DNA of 64,000 nucleotides from Heloderma charlesbogerti. Its lineage: Eukaryota; Chordata; Lepidosauria; Squamata; Helodermatidae. Below the pieces are notes generated by a model that made no database searches, was not told where the DNA came from, and worked only from the letters and a program-made list of their open reading frames with translations. The DNA lies in NCBI GenBank assembly GCA_026122225.1, contig JANEZZ010002704.1:186001-250000 (forward strand), in the 5' to 3' direction. The translations under genes were made by a program, and so were the position numbers. Shown piece after piece: positions 58,336-64,000 of this stretch. Each line of letters starts with the position of its first letter. The first letter of the stretch is position 1.

Positions 58336-58420
58336 GGAACAACTTGGGAAGCTGGCTGGGGATGACAGGAGTTGTAGTCCAACACATCTGAAAGGCACCC
58401 AGTTGGGGGGAGGCTGCTGT
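58336..58420. repeat. Palindromic hAT-type element, right half only
   Basis: GGCTGGGGATGACAGGAGTT, GTAGTCCAACACATCTGAAA and CACCCAGTTGGGGGGAGGC are the right arm; the left arm is missing. Confidence 0.6.
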
Positions 58421-59170
58421 CAGTTAGAGCTGGGTTGTGGATGGGAGGAGCTCAGCTTGGCGAGGAGGGAAGAGAAAAAGGTTGCATTTCCATACATGTT
58501 CTAAAACTCAATACAAGTGAATCCCCCCCCCCCAAGTTATAAGATGCCTGAATGGTCAGCAACTCTGCTGTATATCCAGACAGAACAATCATGAACATAA
58601 TAAATGTAAATCTGTGAACTTGCTCTTTCCCCTGTCTCCGACTCTGAAATGTCAGGACTATACGGGCTATTTCCAGATGCCAGTTTTTAAAAAGAGGACA
58701 CAGAGAGAAAATGATTACACTCAGCATCAAACAAACTCTCCTCTTCCCACAACCACATTACATTTTGTTTAAGGATCTTCCTCAGTCTGTGGCCTCTCTC
58801 TTGTTAGGCCGGGCTCCAGAGGAAATGGGTGTTGCTCTTAACTAGTTTCTGGTTCCTCCCAGGAAGCATTAACACAACCCAAAGTAGTGGCTCTTTCATG
58901 CTGTTACATCTGATGCATCATGAGTCTTGTGATCGATCTCACACACACACAATCTCACAAATGATTAACAAAATTATTAAAATCTGAAAGCAAAACATTT
59001 TAGCTTCTGTGTTTAGCTGAAGAACATACAAACATATATGCATACGAAGAAGTCCAACTCCACAAATTGCACTGCAATGAGGGCTGGTGTCAAAGGTAGG
59101 CATGGCTGGGCCCCCACCAAGGGCCCACACCCCAGCAGGAACCCATTGACAAGAGCCCCTTCGAGTTACT
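58421..59170. other. Intergenic stretch with no recognised element
   Basis: A C9 run at about 58,525 and a (CA)n tract at about 58,940 are the only low-complexity features. No gene or repeat family recognised. Confidence 0.5.
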
Positions 59171-59252
59171 CCCCCTTTTCATCCTTTAGTTTTTGTGAAC
59201 CGCCCAGAGAGCTTCGGCTATTGGGGGGTATAGAAATGAAATAAATAAATAA
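59171..59252 (+). repeat. L2-clade LINE 3' tail
   Basis: TTTTTGTGAACCGCCCAGAG, AGCTTCGGCTATTGGGGGG and AATGAAATAAATAAATAAAT form the 3' terminus and its simple-repeat tail. A second, shorter copy is at 59,821-59,880 (GTGAACCGCCCAGAGAGC). Confidence 0.7.
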
Positions 59253-59820
59253 ATTGCGACCTGTTTGTTCACCTGCCTCTTGCTCTGGCCCAGACAATGC
59301 CCTGCTTCCTCACCAGCTCTTTTCCTGTCAAGCAAGCAAGCGGTAGCAGTGATGGGAAAGAGGATGAGGAGCAATAACAACTGGTGACAACAGTGGTGAG
59401 ACGTTACAGTTGCTGAGGGAGGGGGCCGTGGAGGGGCTCTCGCCCTCAGAAACCTGGAGCTGACACTGGCTGCGGTTGCCAGGGTGGAACTGTGCAGCGC
59501 AGTCCTCCAGAAGCAGACCCAAGAAGTTCAAGGAAACTTCCCTCCAAGTGGATGTGCGTAAGCCGCAGTCCTAACCTTCCGCGCAGTCAACTAGGCTAAA
59601 GCGTGCCTAGGATTGCAAACTCGGGCTGCAGGCCTGCGCGTGTTCACCTGCCAGCCTCATACAAAGCAGCGGGATCTTACCTCTTAAATTAACTCACGCG
59701 GGAAAGGACTTTTTGGCTGGGACGCCAAGCACGCTCTCTTGGAAATAAGGCCTGCTGAAAGCACTGATTACGTGAACGGTTTTATACTTTATATAATGCA
59801 CTTTAACGGTTTAAAAAAAA

Positions 59821-59880
59821 AATTGTGAACCGCCCAGAGAGCTTTCAGCTATGGGGCGGCATAGAAATAGAATAAACGGA
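59821..59880 (+). repeat. L2-clade LINE 3' tail, second copy
   Basis: TTGTGAACCGCCCAGAGAGC, TTTCAGCTATGGGGCGGC and an AGAATAAAC end; lies immediately left of the NANS CpG-rich block. Confidence 0.65.
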
Positions 59881-59939
59881 ACGGAACGACATGAGGACTT
59901 ATCCTAACGCTTAGCAACTCAAGCGAGCCACGTTTCCCT

Positions 59940-60540
59940 CTTCGCCCTTTAGACTTGAACAATGGTGCGGCGGGCGGGCGGGCGCGGCTAGAAATTCCCT
60001 GCCACGTTGCGAGAGGGACAACCAAGCGGGCGACTGAGAGGGCGGCAGCCGAGCGCCGTCTTCCCGCCCCACGTACAACTGCGCCGCCCTATTAGAAGCT
60101 CCGCGCGGAGCAGGGCGGGCGAGGCTCCAGCTTCCCCTTCCTGTACGCGCGAGCGAGGGCGCCGCCGCCTGGCTTCTGCGGGGAGCTCGTGCGTTGATTG
60201 GCCCCGGGGGCTTCGGATTGGTTCTCTGTGATTGGGTAGGAAACGTGCCCACGGACGCCTCGGCGGTGCTGGCCCTGGGCGCATGCGCGGCGAGAGCGAG
60301 CGGCGTTTTGTGCCCGCGCGGCTCTCGCGTGAATCGGGCCCGCGCCCGCTGCTGCCCAACGGTCGCCGCGATGCCGTTGCAATTTGACCTGTGCCCGGGC
60401 CGGCCCGTCGGCGGGGACCACCCGTGTTTTATCATCGTCGAGATTGGCCAGAATCATCAGGGGGACCTCGAGATCGCCAAGCAGATGATCCGCGTGGCCA
60501 AGGTGGGGGGGCTCGGGGGCGTGGCCAGCGGGGGGAACTG
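59940..60540 (+). promoter_or_regulatory. NANS: NANS CpG-rich promoter, 5' UTR and exon 1
   Basis: The block is GC- and CpG-rich, in sharp contrast to its flanks, and covers NANS exon 1. Three inverted CCAAT boxes (ATTGG) lie at 60197-60201, 60217-60221 and 60231-60235, and a perfect NRF1-type palindrome GCGCATGCGC at 60279-60288. All lie 83-174 bases upstream of the ATG. There is no TATA box. NF-Y and NRF1 binding to such sites is established; their use here is inference. Confidence 0.75.
60371..60502 (+). CDS. NANS: NANS exon 1
   Basis: ATG to Lys 44; donor GTGGGG at 60503 in phase 0. The donor is less canonical at +3 (G) but is the only one that keeps the family sequence VAK|ECGAD. Confidence 0.95.
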
Positions 60541-63500
60541 GGGTGTCAGAAGTGAACCAGGCTGGGCAGGAAGAGAAACGAGGGGAGGAAAGGGCGCCTC
60601 GCAGTCGCCCTCTATTACATTATTGTATTCGCTGTTCGTTTTTAATAGTGCGGTGTTGTGGTTTTGTAGATGGAACTTGCTTGGGGTGGGTGGGATACGC
60701 TAAAGTTATTGCAATAACGTAATGTCAGGATGATGATGGTGATGGTGATGGTCTAGCCTTGGTAGGTAAGTAAAGGCTGGTAGCTGTTAAGACTGTACCT
60801 CTGAAGAACCCCACCACGGCTTCTCTGCCCAGCTCCAAGTGTGGAGATGGAAGGGGTGGCAGGGCCTGTTGTTCTACCCCTGTGCAGGCAGAAGTGCTCA
60901 AGGGGCCTTGGGCAGCCAGGGGGCCAGTGAAACCGCCAGCAGCCTTTTCCTCCCTCTTTGCTGCCCAGGCACTTCTTCCAGTAGCAGTGAGGAGAAATAC
61001 TGACGGAGCTAACTGCAAACTGCTCTGTATTCCAAACACTACGCTGTAAATACTGAGGCTGATAGGCCAAGAGCCACAAATCTGTTAAGATTTCAGCTTT
61101 TTAAACTGCATTACTGAGATTGTTTTTATTGACTACGTTCCCAGCATCCTTCCTCCAAAGGAGCTCAGGGTAGATAACATGGGTTCCCTCCCATTTGATA
61201 AATGTGAGTAGCAACCCTGTGAGGTAGCCTGAGACATAGTGAGTTTGAATAGCTGAGCAGGGATTTGAAGTCAGATGTCCCCAGTCTGTCCTCTACATTC
61301 TTCACTATATTAGATTGACTCTAAAGAGAAATAGACACAGGCAGACCTGTTTCTAACGCAGTACATGAAATGCTAACTGTAGTACCAGGGCAGTTAAGGT
61401 TGTGAATCTGTGCAGGCATACTTGAGAGTAAGTTCCATTGAGCTATGAGGGATTTACTCCTAAGTAAAATATGCATAGGATGCAGCTGTAAGGCTGCTTT
61501 CCTATGCATATTTGGGAACAAGTCGGCTTGCAATAAATATGACTTTACTTCTAAGTAAGTGTTACTAGGACTGGGCTGCAACTTCCATAGAATGTATTTC
61601 GATTCTTCCAGCTAATGCCATCATTAACTTTAAATGGGCTGTTAGTCTGCAAGTCTATTTTTTGCTGAACTGTCCTTTGTTTCATGTGACTGTGTTTAGT
61701 GCGGTACTTGTTATACATCTGACAAAGTGGGCTCAGATCCACACACCTTTCCACAATAAATGCGTTAGCCTTTAAGGTGCCACAAAGGACTCTTTGTTGT
61801 TTTTGAGTAGCGTGGCAAACTCAAGTGGTGTGCACGTGCAGGATCAGCGTGGCATGTTCTGTAGTGGCCTCATGGAACAACTGCAATGGTTTCATCTTTA
61901 TAGGAATGTGGAGCAGATTGCGCCAAGTTCCAGAAAAGTGAACTGGAGCACAAATTCAACAAGAGAGCATTGGAGAGGCCGTACACCTCCAAACACTCTT
62001 GGGGGAAAACCTATGGAGAGCACAAGCGCCACCTGGAGTTCAGTCATGACCAGTACCGAGAGCTGCAGCGGTACGCAAAGGAGATTGGCATTTTCTTCAC
62101 AGCTTCAGGCATGGATGAGGTAAGTGAGATGGAGGGATTTGAGGTTATATCAAAAAGAAGCTACCATTTCTGACATCACCTACAGACCATTCCATGGGCA
62201 GCTATTCCCCGGAATACATTTCAGATAACCCCCAGACCTCTGGATTTCTAGAAATACTTGCCAAAGAAGTGAACACTTGTCTCTTCACTGGCATGGCTAC
62301 TGTCATCTCTGCTTTTCCTCAAGGTCTAACTTGCCAACACTGATCTGTGGTAAGGCTGAAGTCCTGCTTCTATTATTCTGATAAGGAGAGGGGAACTCCT
62401 GTATGGGAGTTCGTTCAGGATAACCAGTCAAAGGAGTTAAAGATGGAAAAGTGGGTAGGGAAGGCTCCATCTCTCCATGGTCACAGTGCCTACTGCTCTG
62501 GTTGGCCGACCTCCACAGCTCCACCTCTGCTTTCTGTCCCTGTCCTATATGTATTATTTATGTTTTATTTATTTAAAGTATTTTTATCTTGCTCCTCAGA
62601 CAAAAAAGGCTCCCAGAGTGGCTTATAGTCGGATCAACAAAAAGACAGTCCCTGCTTGCAGGCTCACAATTGAAAAAGACAACAATGCACACAGAAAAAG
62701 GGAAGGGGGGGGGAATTAAGTAAATCATCAGCAGGGCTGGTGGAATGACTCTGCTTCCCCTCTCATCTCCAGAGTGGGGCGGTGAGGGCAGTCCAACTGG
62801 AGCAGGCCTTGATGCTCCCTTTGCCTGCTTCTGTCTCCCTTGCTCTTTCTTCTTTCCCACAAGGCAGCTGAATATATATGAGGTGGATGGAGCGGTGCCC
62901 CACTCCACTCCTGTGTGAACTACAATGTAATATTCATTTTAGACATGGAGCGTACACTCTTACCTCTTCACACAAACCACACAGAATGAGAACCAGTGTT
63001 TCAAAAGTCCTTGATCCCATTGTCAACAGATTCAAAAATGAATTGGCACTAATGAGTGAAAACGTTTTTGGAGCAATGTGTTTTACCTAATTGCAGCCTT
63101 TTTGACATAGTTTTAAAATTCATCTGTGTTCAGTGGCTCCCTGTATCACGGTTGCATGTTTCTCCCGGCCCCAAGAGGGATCCTCCTTCTTGAATAGCAA
63201 CTTGTCCTGTGACTGTAACACTGGGAGTAGTTTGAAGTCAGGCTTGCTGTATGACTTGCTGCAATGTATATAGTAGTGGGCTTTCTGGGAAACTGAATTA
63301 GAAAATTTCTGCTGACCTAAAGTGGTGGAGGTCTGACTTAGCGTGTTAATTTAACCTACATTTAATAAACAAAACTTTTAAAAGTATGTCAGATTAATTC
63401 TGTGTGATGTATAAATATCTGAAAGTTTTTCCAATATGTAAAAGTAGTTGAACTGAAATATTTGATATTGTGTTTGGGGTGGGGTGGGGGATCAATAAAA

Positions 63501-63987
63501 TTCACTTTGTGTGGTTTAAATGTTATCCCTGTTTTCAGAAATGCTAACAATATAGTGTCATTCCATCTTTGTGACTTGTTTCTATGACTGATGGATCCAA
63601 TCAGAGTTTGTTGATTCATAAGTGGATTTCTGATTCAGTGATGCTTACTAATATAGGTAAACCATCACATGGAGAACTGGATCCTTTTTGGTCTTTTGTG
63701 GGTCATTCTGTTCTGTATGCCTGTGGGTATACTATGAACTTTGCCTCCATATGTATTCCTTAGGTTTGGACATAGTTACCTGTTGTTCCGCTTGTTTGGG
63801 GGGGATGAGGCCCATTAATCCAGTTAGAGGTATTTATTGATGAGTGGAATTAATTGTACGATTTGTGTTTTGTCTGTCTCTTCATAGATGGCTGTAGATT
63901 TTCTGCATGAACTGGATGTTCCATTTTTTAAAGTAGGATCAGGAGACACTAACAATTTTCCATACTTGGAAAAGACAGCCAAAAAAG
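60371..63987 (+). CDS. NANS: NANS, N-acetylneuraminate-9-phosphate synthase, exons 1-3 (partial gene)
   Basis: NANS condenses ManNAc-6-phosphate with phosphoenolpyruvate to make Neu5Ac-9-phosphate in the cytosol, one step after GNE. Exons 60371-60502, 61904-62119 and 63888-63987 join in phase to give residues 1-149 and one base more; the rest lies beyond the right edge. The product starts MPLQFDLCPGRPVGGDHPCF and IIVEIGQNHQGDLEIAKQMI, then KFQKSELEHKFNKRALERPY, TSKHSWGKTYGEHKRHLEFS and FFTASGMDE|MAVDFLHELD, and FKVGSGDTNNFPYLEKTAKK. This is the first half of the NeuB TIM barrel, with the EIGQNHxG and KVGSGDTNN substrate-binding segments intact. The ATG sits at a GCCGCGATGC context and matches the family start. 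Identity is secure; completeness to the right cannot be judged. Confidence 0.97.
61150..61315 (+). repeat. MIR-like SINE fragment
   Basis: AAAGGAGCTCAGGGTAGATA, AGCAACCCTGTGAGGTAGCC, GAGACATAGTGAGTTTGAAT and GCTGAGCAGGGATTTGAAG match the core of the copies at 15,866 and 55,605. Confidence 0.6.
61395..61580. repeat. Two adjacent 'CATAGGAT' short elements
   Basis: First copy: TTGAGAGTAAGTTCCATTGA, GGATTTACTCCTAAGTAAAA, TGCATAGGATGCAGC. Second: CTTTCCTATGCATATTTGGG, GACTTTACTTCTAAGTAAG, ACTAGGACTGGGCTGC. They lie end to end. Confidence 0.65.
61904..62119 (+). CDS. NANS: NANS exon 2
   Basis: Acceptor ctttatag ending at 61903, donor GTAAGT at 62120, both phase 0, 72 codons. It encodes ECGADCAKFQKSELEHKFNK through GIFFTASGMDE. 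Confidence 0.96.
62120..63887 (+). other. NANS: NANS intron 2
   Basis: A LINE or SINE 3'-type repeat (62,558-62,720) and a G8 run at 62,705 are present. The rest (62,120-62,550; 62,870-63,887) shows nothing that I recognise. Confidence 0.55.
62558..62720 (-). repeat. LINE 3'-end-like repeat
   Basis: TTTATTTATTTAAAGTATTTTTATC, CTCAGACAAAAAAGGCTCCC, AGAGTGGCTTATAGTC and CTGCTTGCAGGCTCACAATT resemble a common sauropsid LINE 3' UTR read on the minus strand. Confidence 0.5.
63888..63987 (+). CDS. NANS: NANS exon 3
   Basis: Acceptor tgtctcttcatag ending at 63887; donor GTAATT at 63988. It encodes MAVDFLHELDVPFFKVGSGD and TNNFPYLEKTAKK plus the first base of a Gly codon. Confidence 0.95.
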
Positions 63988-64000
63988 GTAATTTTTAGGA

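Larger units (their letters stand above)
60541..61903 (+). other. NANS: NANS intron 1
   Basis: It contains a (GATGGT)n tract at about 60,728-60,752, an MIR-like SINE (61,150-61,315) and two copies of the 'CATAGGAT' short element (61,395-61,490 and 61,490-61,580). The remainder is unrecognised. Confidence 0.55.

Noticed and set aside
59911..60457. Long minus-strand open frames across the NANS promoter
   Set aside because: They reflect GC richness; Arg/Pro/Ala-rich without a domain. A bidirectional non-coding transcript is possible but not visible in sequence.

Overview
This is a vertebrate nuclear genome window, most likely from a squamate reptile (lizard or snake). The coding content is four vertebrate genes, all but one split by GT-AG introns. 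The repeat content fits squamates: a BovB-type RTE LINE 3' end, CR1 and L2-clade LINEs, L1 remnants, tRNA-derived and MIR-like SINEs, many short palindromic hAT-type elements, and a family of short elements ending in a 'hexamer ..CATAGGATTGCA..' arm. I cannot name the species. Gene identities rest on recognising the translated proteins; no database search was run.

Layout. (1) 1-5,560: the last three coding exons and 3' UTR of GNE (+), the bifunctional UDP-GlcNAc 2-epimerase/ManNAc kinase; only the C-terminal part of the kinase domain lies in the window. (2) 5,561-11,680: intergenic, repeat-bearing. (3) 11,683-33,260: the whole of CLTA (-), clathrin light chain A, with seven coding exons; both neuron-type cassette exons (54 and 36 nt) can be read. 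Its first exon lies in a CpG-rich block with a cluster of three CACGTG E-boxes just inside intron 1. (4) 33,290-38,920: intergenic, with many short repeats and some nested insertions. (5) 38,924-40,738: CCIN (-), calicin, a single-exon BTB-BACK-kelch gene. (6) 40,740-59,900: a 19 kb repeat-rich interval holding a degenerate tandem array, a 70-bp perfect inverted repeat, L1 and L2 LINEs and one two-LTR endogenous retrovirus (47,861-52,831) with gag and env remnants and no recognisable pol. (7) 59,940-63,987: CpG-rich promoter and first three exons of NANS (+), N-acetylneuraminate-9-phosphate synthase; the gene runs off the right edge.

How the genes relate. GNE(+)-CLTA(-)-CCIN(-) is the same order and relative orientation as I recall for human 9p13. 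NANS, in human on 9q22 as I recall, lies here only about 56 kb from GNE. GNE makes ManNAc-6-phosphate and NANS condenses it with phosphoenolpyruvate, so consecutive enzymes of sialic acid synthesis share one neighbourhood. CLTA (clathrin coat) and CCIN (sperm-head cytoskeleton) have no obvious link to that pathway. I see no CRISPR array, operon or prokaryotic feature. No wholly new system is evident; the points most worth checking are the GNE-NANS linkage, the CLTA microexons, the E-box and NRF1/CCAAT promoter arrays, the nested transposons and the long perfect palindrome.
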